Below are positions 24,844 to 32,900 of a DNA stretch of 43,840 bases, piece by piece (positions within the stretch are counted from its first letter, which is position 1; the number at the start of each line of letters is the position of its first letter). Source of the stretch: Bacteroidales bacterium. GTDB lineage: Bacteria > Bacteroidota > Bacteroidia > Bacteroidales > P3. The stretch spans positions 1-43,840 of the forward strand of contig JAFRRK010000080.1 in assembly GCA_017428115.1 (NCBI GenBank). Reading direction: 5' to 3'. The notes under the pieces are model-generated. The model saw only the letters and a list, made by a program, of their open reading frames with translations. It searched no databases and was not told the origin of the DNA. Position numbers and translations under genes: made by a program.

Positions 24844-27207
24844 TTAGTTGCCGAAGGTTGCCACTGAAGATGTTGTGGTGGAATTGGGTCGTAACACCCT
24901 GTATAGCTCCTGCTGAACACGGGTACGGATATTCATATCTGCCAAACGGTTAGGCGACACGTTGGGACACACCCGATTGGAGAGGAATATATAGATTAGT
25001 TTGCATTCGGGGTCTACCCACACCATGGTGCCGGTGAAGCCCGTGTGGCCATAGCTGCTCTTAGACACCTCGTTGCATGGGCTGCCGCCGCTGCCGGAGA
25101 GCAGGGGTTTGTCAAAGCCCAGCGCACGACGGCAACCCTGGCCGGCATAGTAGCAGGTGTTGAACATCTTGATAGTTTCCTCTTTTAGATAACGTCTGCC
25201 ATCGTAAACACCTCCGTCGAGCAGCATCTGAAGTATACGCGACAGGTCGTCGGCGGTGCTAAAAAGCCCAGCATGGCCCGAGATGCCGCCCATGGTGTAA
25301 GCATTCTCGTCGTGCACTACCCCCCTCACCAAACGATTGCGATAATGGCGGTCTTCTTCGGTGGGTGCTATGCGCAGGCTGTCGATGCCGTGTTCCAACG
25401 GGTTGTAGAAGGTGCTGCAGAGCCCCATGGGAGAGTAAAAATGGCGGTGGACAAAGATGTCGAGACGCTGTCCTGAGACATGCTGCACCAAGTCGCCAAG
25501 CAACATAAATCCCAAGTCGCTGTATAGATATCCCGCCTGTGGTTGTATCGGAGTGGACACGACCTGCTGCATAACACTCTCCAGCGGGTCGTCGCTCTCC
25601 TTGGCCTTCTTCCAATAGGAGTCGAAAGACTTCAGCCCAGCCATATGGCTCATGGTCTGCCGGATGGTGATATGCTGCTTGTCGGTGTGTTTCAAATAGG
25701 GTAGATAACGGCTCAAGGGGTCGTCAAGCATCACCTTGCCTGTTTCCACAAGTTTCATCATAGCCAATGTGGTTGACATCATCTTGGTGACCGAAGCCAA
25801 GTCATAGACCGTTTGCATGTCCACCAGAGGGGAGTTTGGTTCATAGGTCTGATGGCCGTAAGCCTTGCGGAAGAGCAGCCTGCCCTCCTGCATGGCCAGC
25901 ACTTGGCACCCGGGCATGGCATGTTGGGCGATACCTTGTTCGATGATGCTGTCTATCCTACGTTCTACCACCAGGCGCAAAGGGCGCACAATAGTCTCAC
26001 AGCGCAGACTGTCGTCTGCATTGGGCACCCGCCAAGTGTCAGGCTCCAAATGGGCACAGCCATGCTCATACTTGGTGCGCAACACGCGTCGACAACGTAT
26101 GGCAATCAGCTGTCGGAGGTCCTCGTCAGCTTCGGCAGCACGGCAGATACGTTCAATAGCCTTGTTCACATCGGGCGGCAGCAGCAGTATATCGCTTCCA
26201 GCCAGGAGGGCCGCCAACTCGGCATCGCCATCCTTATAGTATTTCGTCACCCCCTGCATGTCCAAGCCGTCGGTTATAACCATGCCTTGAAACTTCAATT
26301 CCTTACGCAACAACTGATTCACCAACTTGTCCGACAGCGACGAGGGTCGATTCTTCGAGCTCTCATAGGCATTCACCTGGAGGTGGGCAGTCATCACCCC
26401 CTGCACCCCCTCCTCTATCAACCGACGAAAAGGGTAAAGATCCACCGTATCCATATAGGCGCGTGTATGGTTGATGATGGGCAGGTCGTAATGGCTGTCG
26501 GTCTCGGTGTCGCCATGACCGGGAAAATGCTTGGCCACCGCCATCACCCCCTCGCTTTGCAGGCCGCGCATATACTGTATGCCCAGCTGGGCCACCCTTC
26601 GGGGGTCGTCGCTGAAGGAGCGCACCCCGATTACAGGATTGTTGGGATTGCTATTGATATCCACCACAGGGGCAAAATTCACCTGTATGCCCATATTGCG
26701 ACACTCGCGCCCTATCTCGCGCCCCATGGCATACACCAGCGTGTCCATCTCAGGGGGCAACATGCCCCATTCACCGTTCTTTGGAAAGGCATAGCAGTCC
26801 TTCAGTCTCATGCCCATACCCCACTCCGCATCAATACACACCAGCAAAGGCACACGGCTCACATATTGGAAACGCTTGATGAGGGGGAGGGTTCTCTGAG
26901 CAGTGCCCACAAAAAAGCAGACCCCGCCAGGCTCAGCCTCGCGGATAAGCTGCTCAAACTCGCGCTGTGCCTTGCCTTCCAGGTCCAACGGCACACGTAT
27001 GCACATCAGCTGAGCCACCTGTTGGCGCAAATTCATGTCGCGCATAGCAGAGTCTACCCACTCCGTAGCCAGCCGACCCCTGTACCGAGCTGCCGCACGC
27101 TCCACCGCCGGCTTCATCCTCGACTGGCGTTTCATGCCACGCACCTGGGCCTGCGTGGTGAATGCCAAACAACACATACCAAGCAACAACAAGACTATTC
27201 GTTTCAT
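24844..27207 (-). CDS. Secreted GH3 beta-N-acetylglucosaminidase-type domain fused to a serine beta-lactamase-like domain
   Basis: 787 aa. Signal peptide ~1-20 (FTTQAQ). The GH3 domain (~50-390) has the NagZ signature KHFPGHGDTETDSH (226-239), with the Asp-His pair used as acid/base, and the nucleophile Asp313 in VITDGLDMQGV. A serine hydrolase of the beta-lactamase/class C fold follows (~410-775). It has Ser472 and Lys475 in ASVTK, Tyr562 in LYSDLG and HTG at 721-723 (the KTG-box equivalent). Similar fusions are common in Bacteroidetes and are thought to act on peptidoglycan fragments in the periplasm: the GH3 part cleaves GlcNAc-MurNAc links, the second part acts on peptide or ester bonds (inferred). 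From memory, homologous fusions are often ~1000 aa, so this is a compact form. It lies 154 nt after the EnvC-like gene, in the same direction. Confidence 0.87.
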   Translation of the reverse strand: MKRIVLLLLGMCCLAFTTQAQVRGMKRQSRMKPAVERAAARYRGRLATEWVDSAMRDMNLRQQVAQLMCIRVPLDLEGKAQREFEQLIREAEPGGVCFFVGTAQRTLPLIKRFQYVSRVPLLVCIDAEWGMGMRLKDCYAFPKNGEWGMLPPEMDTLVYAMGREIGRECRNMGIQVNFAPVVDINSNPNNPVIGVRSFSDDPRRVAQLGIQYMRGLQSEGVMAVAKHFPGHGDTETDSHYDLPIINHTRAYMDTVDLYPFRRLIEEGVQGVMTAHLQVNAYESSKNRPSSLSDKLVNQLLRKELKFQGMVITDGLDMQGVTKYYKDGDAELAALLAGSDILLLPPDVNKAIERICRAAEADEDLRQLIAIRCRRVLRTKYEHGCAHLEPDTWRVPNADDSLRCETIVRPLRLVVERRIDSIIEQGIAQHAMPGCQVLAMQEGRLLFRKAYGHQTYEPNSPLVDMQTVYDLASVTKMMSTTLAMMKLVETGKVMLDDPLSRYLPYLKHTDKQHITIRQTMSHMAGLKSFDSYWKKAKESDDPLESVMQQVVSTPIQPQAGYLYSDLGFMLLGDLVQHVSGQRLDIFVHRHFYSPMGLCSTFYNPLEHGIDSLRIAPTEEDRHYRNRLVRGVVHDENAYTMGGISGHAGLFSTADDLSRILQMLLDGGVYDGRRYLKEETIKMFNTCYYAGQGCRRALGFDKPLLSGSGGSPCNEVSKSSYGHTGFTGTMVWVDPECKLIYIFLSNRVCPNVSPNRLADMNIRTRVQQELYRVLRPNSTTTSSVATFGN

Positions 27208-27361
27208 AACACTCTGGGATTTATCTATTGGTAAAAAAAAGAATCTCTGTCTAGTAATATTTCTATATTGTAGTCATGCCGAACGCAGAGGGCAAACCAC
27301 ACAGTGTTTGCACAATGCCGAGGCGAAAAAACGAGTGATGAATACCAAACGCTTTGCCATA

Positions 27362-28612
27362 CTATCTGAGCCAGTGGCGTGGATTGAGCGCATCCGTGCC
27401 GCACCACACCTGAAAACTAAACTCGCCCGTGCCGTCATCGCCCTTAGCCACAGTGCCTAGGGTCTGCTTAGTTGCCACCTTGCTACCCTGGCTCACAGCC
27501 ACCGTGCCCAGCCCGGCATACACAGTCATATATGCTCCATGCTTCACTATCACTCCCTTGGTGCCAGTGGGGGTGTTAAACACCCTCGTCACCGTACCGG
27601 CATACACCGCACTCACCGTGGCACCAGAGGCACAATTGAGATCAATGCCAAAGTTGCGGTTCTGCCCACCCGAGGGGTGGTTGTAAATGCCAAACTCGCG
27701 CGACACAGACTTATAATATACCGGCCACGGAAGACGGCCCTTGTTCTGCACGAAATCGGTCGATGCAGCATCGCTGTACGTCTTGCCACCGCCCTTGCTG
27801 CCGCTCGTCGGGCTGCCCTTTCCGGCGCTGCTGCCCGTCTGGCCGCCGCCCGCGCCCTTTGCCACCTCGGCATTGATCATCTGCTGTATCTGCTGTTGCA
27901 GCTGCTGCCGTTGCTTCTCCTTTTTACTAATCTGCCTTTGCAGGCTCTTCTCATCCTGCTGGCTCTGGTTCAACTTCCGCTGTTGCTGCTGCTGTTCGCG
28001 TGCAAGGGCATCGCGCTGTTTCCTCTCCTGAGCCAGCAGCGACCCCTTCTCACGGCGCTGACGCTGCAGGTCTAGGCTCATATCGTTAAAAAGCTGTTCG
28101 CGCCTACGTATAGCAGCCTCCTGATGCTTACGATAACGCGAATACTCAGCAAAATATTTCATCTTCAGATAACAGTAGTTATATTGCTCATTATCCAACA
28201 GCAGCCCTACCGAATTCATATTCTGCCTCAACCCATACAGCGTGCGCACCACGCGTGCATACTCGGCCCTCATGCTGTCGATCTGCCCGCGTACCACACG
28301 CAGCGAATCCTCCGTGCGTACAATCTGGCGGTCCAGCAGCCCCATCTGCCCATTAATCACATCAATCAAACGTGTGCGTTCGGCTATACGACCCTTGATC
28401 AAGGCTATTTGTCGAGACGAATTTTTCGAATTTTTACGGGCCTTACCCAGTTCACTCGTCAGGCGGGCTATCTCCTTTTCAATCTTCGCCTTGTCGCGTT
28501 CCAACTGTTTCTTCGACTGTCCCTGCGCAGGAGCCGCACACAGCAACAGCGCCACCAGCAAAGGCAACGCACGCAACACTAGGCGGCTAAAAACTTTACC
28601 ATACATAATCAT
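27362..28612 (-). CDS. EnvC-like murein hydrolase activator (coiled coil + degenerate LytM/M23 domain)
   Basis: 416 aa. Signal peptide ~1-31 (PLLVALLLCAAPAQGQ). A long coiled coil (~35-255) is rich in Lys/Glu/Gln, followed by a Gly/Ser linker. The LytM domain is at ~300-416: NFGIDLNCASG, VKHGAYMTVYAGLGTVAV, EFSFQVWCG and a C-terminal NPRHWLR. The zinc-binding His of active M23 peptidases is missing in the first motif (NFGID instead of HxGID), and the second and third motifs also lack the expected histidines (YAGL for YAHL, FSFQ for LHFE). The protein is therefore probably an activator of amidases at the division septum, as in E. coli EnvC, and not a peptidase. It is transcribed divergently from the S4 protein gene and precedes the GH3 fusion gene, a fitting peptidoglycan neighbour. 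Confidence 0.88.
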   Translation of the reverse strand: MIMYGKVFSRLVLRALPLLVALLLCAAPAQGQSKKQLERDKAKIEKEIARLTSELGKARKNSKNSSRQIALIKGRIAERTRLIDVINGQMGLLDRQIVRTEDSLRVVRGQIDSMRAEYARVVRTLYGLRQNMNSVGLLLDNEQYNYCYLKMKYFAEYSRYRKHQEAAIRRREQLFNDMSLDLQRQRREKGSLLAQERKQRDALAREQQQQQRKLNQSQQDEKSLQRQISKKEKQRQQLQQQIQQMINAEVAKGAGGGQTGSSAGKGSPTSGSKGGGKTYSDAASTDFVQNKGRLPWPVYYKSVSREFGIYNHPSGGQNRNFGIDLNCASGATVSAVYAGTVTRVFNTPTGTKGVIVKHGAYMTVYAGLGTVAVSQGSKVATKQTLGTVAKGDDGTGEFSFQVWCGTDALNPRHWLR

Positions 28613-28627
28613 TCATCAAATAATTTG

Positions 28628-28635
28628 CAAAAATA
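28628..28635 (-). promoter_or_regulatory. -7 box of the EnvC-like gene
   Basis: TATTTTTG on the minus strand, 15 nt before the start codon. A matching -33 TTG at a normal distance was not found. Confidence 0.4.
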
Positions 28636-28744
28636 CACATTTTTTCATTGCGCCCATACCCCCGACGCAAAAACTTATCCAAACCACAATGTTAATAATG
28701 CCCACCCTCCATCTCGACCCTAACCATTATTCAAAAAAAATGAG

Positions 28745-28752
28745 TATTTTTG
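28745..28752 (+). promoter_or_regulatory. -7 box of the S4 protein gene
   Basis: TATTTTTG on the plus strand, 43 nt before the ATG, in a short divergent promoter region shared with the EnvC-like gene. No -33 element is apparent. Confidence 0.4.
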
Positions 28753-28795
28753 CAAAAAAAATCAATCAAAAAAGTAACATCAACCTCATCAAGAA

Positions 28796-29017
28796 ATGAA
28801 AGAGATAACATTCACCCTACGTAAAGGCGAGGACGACTACATCCAACTCATACAGCTTCTGAAAACGACCAACTGCGTGACATCGGGTGCCGAAGCACAA
28901 ATGGTAGTATCCGAAGGACTAGTGAAACGCAACGGCACAACCGAACTGCGCAAACGAGCCAAATGCGTGCCCGGCGACATAATTGAGTACGACGGCATAC
29001 GGATTGAGCTTAAGTAG
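28796..29017 (+). CDS. Small S4-domain RNA-binding protein
   Basis: 73 aa, essentially one S4 domain: FTLRKGEDDYIQLIQLLKTTNCVTSG, then AEAQMVVSEGLVKRNG and a C-terminal PGDIIEYDGIRIELK. This matches the YbcJ/YaaA-type single-domain S4 proteins, which bind structured RNA and are often ribosome-associated. The start is ATG 28796, preceded by an A-rich leader and a -7 box. It stands alone: its promoter region is shared divergently with the EnvC-like gene, and the next gene (ushA-type) is convergent 72 nt downstream. The exact RNA target is not known. Confidence 0.88.
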   Translation: MKEITFTLRKGEDDYIQLIQLLKTTNCVTSGAEAQMVVSEGLVKRNGTTELRKRAKCVPGDIIEYDGIRIELK

Positions 29018-29089
29018 CATTCAGCCGGCTTTCCGTGCAGCACAGAGAAAGATAGAGTTTTGTAGGTTACAAAGGTCCGAAAACGTTCG

Positions 29090-30709
29090 TCAGTCGACAA
29101 TCCTTATGCGACCCTGCGGTTTGTCGTAGGGTGCCGCGATGATGCCGTGAAGATTGTTGAGAAGATAGTTCTCCAACACCTGCAAGTCGCCCACTCGTTC
29201 AGTAGCGACCAACTCAGCATGAGGGAAACGAATGGCATCACCTCCTTTTAGCAGCACATAGTCGTTGCTGGCAATGCTGTACATCTTGTCCAAGTCCAAG
29301 GGTATGCCGCCCACCTTCACATCACTTACACGGTAGGGGCCATCAACACGTAAGAAAGTGCCATTGCTATCCAACACCACACCCGACCGAACAGACGGGG
29401 AGAAAGAAAAACTGAGCCCGCTCACCTGGGGAAAACAGCCCTCCGCCTTGGGATATTCTCGCACAGCAGTTTCAAGGGCATCCAGCAGTTCGCGCCCCGT
29501 AGTGCGTATCACGCAGACAGTGTTGCCATACGGGGTGACGGCAAACAGCTGATTGTGGGTAATCGGGCCCTCAGGAATATTGGCGCGTATGCTGCCACTG
29601 TTTATCCAGCCCACGTCGGCACCCATCAGCGTGCGATAGGCGTCGGCAATCAGGTCGCCCAAATTCGTTTCACGCAGGCGGCACACCCTTACGTCACCCT
29701 CTTCGGCCACTAGCGCACATTGGGTCTGCGCCACCACACGCCCACCCATGGCGTCAAACGTCTCCTTGACCACACGCAGGGTGTCCTCCACAGCCTTGCT
29801 CACGCAGCCCACCGCGCGCAAACTATCGACATTGAGGAGCTTAAAGTTCAACTCATCAGCCATCACCATCATTCCTACATTTTTGAACAGGGTGCCCGTG
29901 GAGGTGAGTGGCACACGTCGGCCCTCACGGTCGTAGACCATACGGCAGGGAATCACATGGTGGTCGTGTCCATCGATGATGGCATCCACACCCTTCAGCA
30001 GGGCAGTCACCTGCACCGAGGTAGGGATTCCGTCGCTGTCGCCCAAATGCGAGAGCAGCACCACCCGCTCAGCCCCCAACGAGAGGGCAGCGTCAACACT
30101 GCGCTGCACCGTGGCAGCCAGCGAGGACGACGAGAAACCATATACAAATCGGCCCGCAGAATCTTTAAAGCTATCGGGATTTGACGTATACATAGTGGTA
30201 GGTGTAGTCACCCCCACAAAAGCCACCTCTACCCCGCCAAGATTACGCAGCACAAAAGGCACGAAGGGAGTGTCCATACGTGAGTCGAACAGAGCACGCC
30301 TCACTTGCCCGGTCTGCTGACCCACCCCATCCATACGACACAGGTTGCAACAAAGCAGAGTGGTAGAAAGCATATCCTCTATACGCCTCAACTGCTGCAT
30401 GCCGAAGTCAAACTCATGATTGCCCAAACAGGCCGCATCATAGCCCACAGCATTCATCATCCTCACAACAAACTCGCCCTTAGAGGCGGCACCCATAGAG
30501 CCACCCGAGACAAAATCGCCCGCCGACACCACAGCCACATGGCAGCCCATGCGCTCAAGGCTGTCGCGCAAGCCGGCCAGCACCGGGTATCCGTCGACGG
30601 CGCAGTGCACATCATTTTCGTACAATACCACCACATCGCCAGGACGCTGAGCCAGCACCGTAGTGACCAAAAAGAATAAACCCAAAGAAAAAAAGACAAT
30701 ACGTTTCAT
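29090..30709 (-). CDS. 5'-nucleotidase / UshA-family metallophosphatase
   Basis: 539 aa, signal peptide ~1-20 (FFLVTTVLAQ). The N-terminal calcineurin-like metallophosphatase domain shows the metal-binding motifs in order: NDVHCAVDG, SAGDFVSGG, LGNHEFDFG, LSHLGDSDG and IDGHDHHVIP. The C-terminal substrate-binding domain has NLGDLIADAYRTLMGADVGW, NSGSIRANIPEGPITHNQLF, TPYGNTVCVI and LLKGGDAIRFP. The family hydrolyses extracytoplasmic nucleotides (5'-AMP, UDP-sugars) to nucleosides and phosphate, helping nucleotide salvage in the periplasm. The length is normal. The first motif has C where many homologues have G (HG -> HC), probably without consequence. The gene stands in its own unit, downstream of the phosphofructokinase gene but separated by a terminator and 365 nt with repeats. 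Confidence 0.9.
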   Translation of the reverse strand: MKRIVFFSLGLFFLVTTVLAQRPGDVVVLYENDVHCAVDGYPVLAGLRDSLERMGCHVAVVSAGDFVSGGSMGAASKGEFVVRMMNAVGYDAACLGNHEFDFGMQQLRRIEDMLSTTLLCCNLCRMDGVGQQTGQVRRALFDSRMDTPFVPFVLRNLGGVEVAFVGVTTPTTMYTSNPDSFKDSAGRFVYGFSSSSLAATVQRSVDAALSLGAERVVLLSHLGDSDGIPTSVQVTALLKGVDAIIDGHDHHVIPCRMVYDREGRRVPLTSTGTLFKNVGMMVMADELNFKLLNVDSLRAVGCVSKAVEDTLRVVKETFDAMGGRVVAQTQCALVAEEGDVRVCRLRETNLGDLIADAYRTLMGADVGWINSGSIRANIPEGPITHNQLFAVTPYGNTVCVIRTTGRELLDALETAVREYPKAEGCFPQVSGLSFSFSPSVRSGVVLDSNGTFLRVDGPYRVSDVKVGGIPLDLDKMYSIASNDYVLLKGGDAIRFPHAELVATERVGDLQVLENYLLNNLHGIIAAPYDKPQGRIRIVD

Positions 30710-30716
30710 ATAATTG

Positions 30717-30753
30717 AATTGAGAATTGAGAACTGATTAAATTGAGAATTGAA
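30717..30753. repeat. 7-bp repeat array (AATTGAG and variants)
   Basis: AATTGAG, AATTGAG, AACTGAT, then two bases, AATTGAG, AATTGAA. It lies 8 nt upstream of the ushA-type start codon. Confidence 0.8.
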
Positions 30754-30771
30754 ATGAGGTAAGTGCAGCAA

Positions 30772-30788
30772 GCTTCCGCTAGCGAAGC
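30772..30788. repeat. Palindrome of a composite intergenic element
   Basis: GCTTC/GAAGC around CGCTAGC, followed by GCGCAGAAC. It resembles the element near 19669-19705 and likewise adjoins an ATTGAG-type array. Confidence 0.45.
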
Positions 30789-31005
30789 GCAGAACAAGTA
30801 ATTTGGTATCGTCCACGTTTAGTCCCATTTCGACTTCCACTTTCACCTCCATTAGCTCTTACTTCGTTGAGTGGCAAGTGATAAGATGTTTTATTCCTGC
30901 CTGTTCTACGCTACTAAGACGGAGAAGATACAAAGAGAAAACGAAGAAGGAACAACGAGACTGCGGAGTTTCATGGCTTCATTCAACCTGTAGACCTAAA
31001 GTAAA

Positions 31006-31054
31006 AACTAAAAACTAAAAAGCATATATGGCACACGCTTTTTAGTTTTTAGTT
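31006..31054 (-). terminator. Terminator hairpin after pfk built from AACTAAA repeats
   Basis: An 18-bp perfect stem, AACTAAAAACTAAAAAGC (31006-31023) with its complement (31037-31054), and a 13-nt loop. On the minus strand the 3' arm is T-rich and continues into more TTTTA units, so it would act as an intrinsic terminator 21 nt after the pfk stop. Confidence 0.7.
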
Positions 31055-31074
31055 ATTAAGCCATTGATTTTTGA

Positions 31075-32307
31075 CTAGTTCCAGTTGAGGATTTTCTTAA
31101 AGTCGTATTCCTCGGGATTGGGGAGGTATTTCTTGGCGGCCTCGTAGTCGTCGGGGGTGATGTAGTCCATGATATCGTTGATATAGGACTGCACCTTGTT
31201 GGTGTTGACGTTGACTCGGCGAGGAGGTATCTTGCCGGTGACGGGGTCCTGGAGGTCCTTGAGGTAGAGGGGCGACACATTGCCTTGATGGTCGCTATAG
31301 ACCATGCAGCCCGTGCAACCCTGCTTGTAGAGGGTGTGCACGCCCATGCCCATGAGCGAACAATAGGTGAGGTCGAATGCGATGGGGGTATGGCAACGAA
31401 TCTCGTAGCCAACCTCCACGGGGCGGCTCTTCACTTTGAGGCCGAGGGCTTTCACCTTACGCTCGAGGAGGTCGTTGAAGATATGGGCTTTCGACACTTT
31501 GCCGAGCTCGGGGTGGCCATGGTCGTCGTATGTGAAGTGGATGCCGCTATTCTTTATTTCCTCGTCGCTGAGGCTGTGGAACACTCCCTCAGAAATCATT
31601 GCAGCTCCATAGTTGATTCCCATCAGCTTGCGTTTTACGATACAGGACACTACCAAGTTGATAATCTTGTCGACTGTGATTTCTGTCTTGTTGAAGAATT
31701 CGGGGATTACCACCATGGGATAGTGGCAGGCGCCAGCGATGCCCAGAGCCAGATGCCCCGCCGAGCGGCCCATAGCCGATACTACAAACCAGTTTTCAGA
31801 GGTGCGAGCATCCTCCATGACGGCAGTGCAGATCACTGTGCCCTGCGCCTTGGCACTGTTGTAGCCAAAGGTGGGTGAACTGTTGGGCAGGGGGAGGTCG
31901 TTGTCGATAGTCTTAGGCACATGGATGTTGGCAATGGGGTAGTGTTTGCTCTCTAGGAATTTGGCGATGCGGTTGGCGGTAGAGGCAGTGTCGTCGCCGC
32001 CAACGGTGACGAGTAGTTTAATCTCGTTGTCCTTGAAGAGGGAGAGATTGAAACGCTGTTCGAAATCTTCGTCGGTCGGTTTAAAGCGACTCATCTTGAG
32101 TATGCTGCCGCCCTTGTTGAAAATCTCGTCGGCAGTGAGGAAGTCAATATCCTGCATACGAGGATTGTCGGTGAAGAGCGAACTATAGCCGCCGTGGAGA
32201 CCTATGACGCGGAAGCCATCGCGTAAGAAAGTCTTGGCCACAGAGGCCACCACCGTGTTCATTCCAGGAGCGGGACCGCCGCCCGTGAGTATTGCAATAG
32301 ATTTCAT
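31075..32307 (-). CDS. pfp: Phosphofructokinase, predicted pyrophosphate-dependent
   Basis: 410 aa from the ATG at 32307 (MKSIAILTGGGPAPGMN). Eleven codons upstream of it (MQIIYTKSFFT) are in frame but precede the natural N-terminal strand. Motifs: GGGPAPGMN (phosphate loop), VTVGGDDTAS, PKTIDND and SAMGRSAGHLALG. The Asp in GGDD and the Lys in PKTIDND replace the Gly residues of ATP-dependent enzymes and are the usual marker of PPi use. It would make fructose 1,6-bisphosphate from fructose 6-phosphate reversibly in the cytoplasm, for glycolysis or gluconeogenesis. A -7 box lies upstream (32338-32345) and a strong hairpin terminator follows the stop codon, so it is probably monocistronic. Confidence 0.9.
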   Translation of the reverse strand: MKSIAILTGGGPAPGMNTVVASVAKTFLRDGFRVIGLHGGYSSLFTDNPRMQDIDFLTADEIFNKGGSILKMSRFKPTDEDFEQRFNLSLFKDNEIKLLVTVGGDDTASTANRIAKFLESKHYPIANIHVPKTIDNDLPLPNSSPTFGYNSAKAQGTVICTAVMEDARTSENWFVVSAMGRSAGHLALGIAGACHYPMVVIPEFFNKTEITVDKIINLVVSCIVKRKLMGINYGAAMISEGVFHSLSDEEIKNSGIHFTYDDHGHPELGKVSKAHIFNDLLERKVKALGLKVKSRPVEVGYEIRCHTPIAFDLTYCSLMGMGVHTLYKQGCTGCMVYSDHQGNVSPLYLKDLQDPVTGKIPPRRVNVNTNKVQSYINDIMDYITPDDYEAAKKYLPNPEEYDFKKILNWN

Positions 32308-32337
32308 GGTAAAAAAAGATTTTGTATAAATAATTTG

Positions 32338-32345
32338 CAAATTTA
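32338..32345 (-). promoter_or_regulatory. -7 box of pfk
   Basis: TAAATTTG on the minus strand, 31 nt before the ATG. No clear -33 TTG. Confidence 0.4.
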
Positions 32346-32606
32346 CATAAATTCCTCGACATAGACACCCTCTTAAAAAAAATAATACGTTGTACTCTAA
32401 CTATCAAACATTTATCTTCAGACAAGAAAGAGTCTCACCAGATAAAAAAGGCATAAAGGAGGATGAGTTAGATAGGCTTTTTCACACATGGCATAGGGTA
32501 TACAACACCGCCATGACAAAAAAAACAATCCGCATGTGCAATAAAAAGCAAATAGGCTGTACATAATAACAAACATTTTGGCTTTTTTTTATTGGTTTTG
32601 ATTGCA

Positions 32607-32639
32607 GCAGGGACTCCTTTTTGGAGCCCTGCATTTTTT
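32607..32639 (+). terminator. Orphan intrinsic terminator-like hairpin
   Basis: GCAGGGACTCC (32607-32617) pairs with GGAGCCCTGC (32623-32632), with one bulged A and a TTTTT loop, followed by a six-T run (32634-32639). It has the form of a plus-strand terminator, but no plus-strand gene ends before it, so a short untranslated RNA upstream is possible. Confidence 0.5.
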
Positions 32640-32869
32640 ATACTATTGCCAACAGAAACATTTTTGCTCATAAATCCAATTGGAGTTTAGGCACACGCTA
32701 ATCGCAATATATACAGCATATTATCCAGAGGAATAATCACCAATCTCGGGGATGACATCTCCACCTCAGCCTACCATATCTTGCTCTTCACTGAGCAACA
32801 TCCAGCCGCATTCTATCTCATAAAATATAAAGTCTATCAGAAAAAAAACAACAAATCAAAAAAAAGTGT

Positions 32870-32877
32870 TATCTTTG
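32870..32877 (+). promoter_or_regulatory. -7 box of the 430-aa lipoprotein gene
   Basis: TATCTTTG, 23 nt before the ATG at 32901. A -33 TTG is not evident. Confidence 0.45.
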
Positions 32878-32900
32878 CTGCCTGAAAAAATAACTTTATT

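Larger units (their letters stand above)
30710..31074. other. Repeat-rich spacer between pfk and the ushA-type gene
   Basis: 365 nt without a gene. It contains an AATTGAG-type heptamer array (30717-30753), a GCTTC/GAAGC palindrome (30772-30788) next to GCGCAGAAC, and the pfk terminator (31006-31054). No TAnnTTTG box for the ushA-type gene was recognised. Confidence 0.6.
32308..32900. other. Intergenic region between pfk and the lipoprotein gene
   Basis: 593 nt between two divergent genes. It holds the pfk -7 box, an orphan hairpin with T-run (32607-32639) and the -7 box of the lipoprotein gene (32870-32877). A 67-codon frame on the minus strand (32468-32671) covers the hairpin and looks non-coding. 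Confidence 0.6.

Noticed and set aside
25813-27234. 473-codon open frame on the plus strand
   Set aside because: It is antisense to the GH3-beta-lactamase gene, which has clear signatures; its composition (His/Gln/Leu-rich) is typical of a shadow frame.
27362-27720. Active M23 peptidase
   Set aside because: The key histidines are missing in all three motifs, which fits an EnvC-type activator.
32468-32671. 67-codon minus-strand frame
   Set aside because: Spans the orphan hairpin; no promoter, no recognisable domain.
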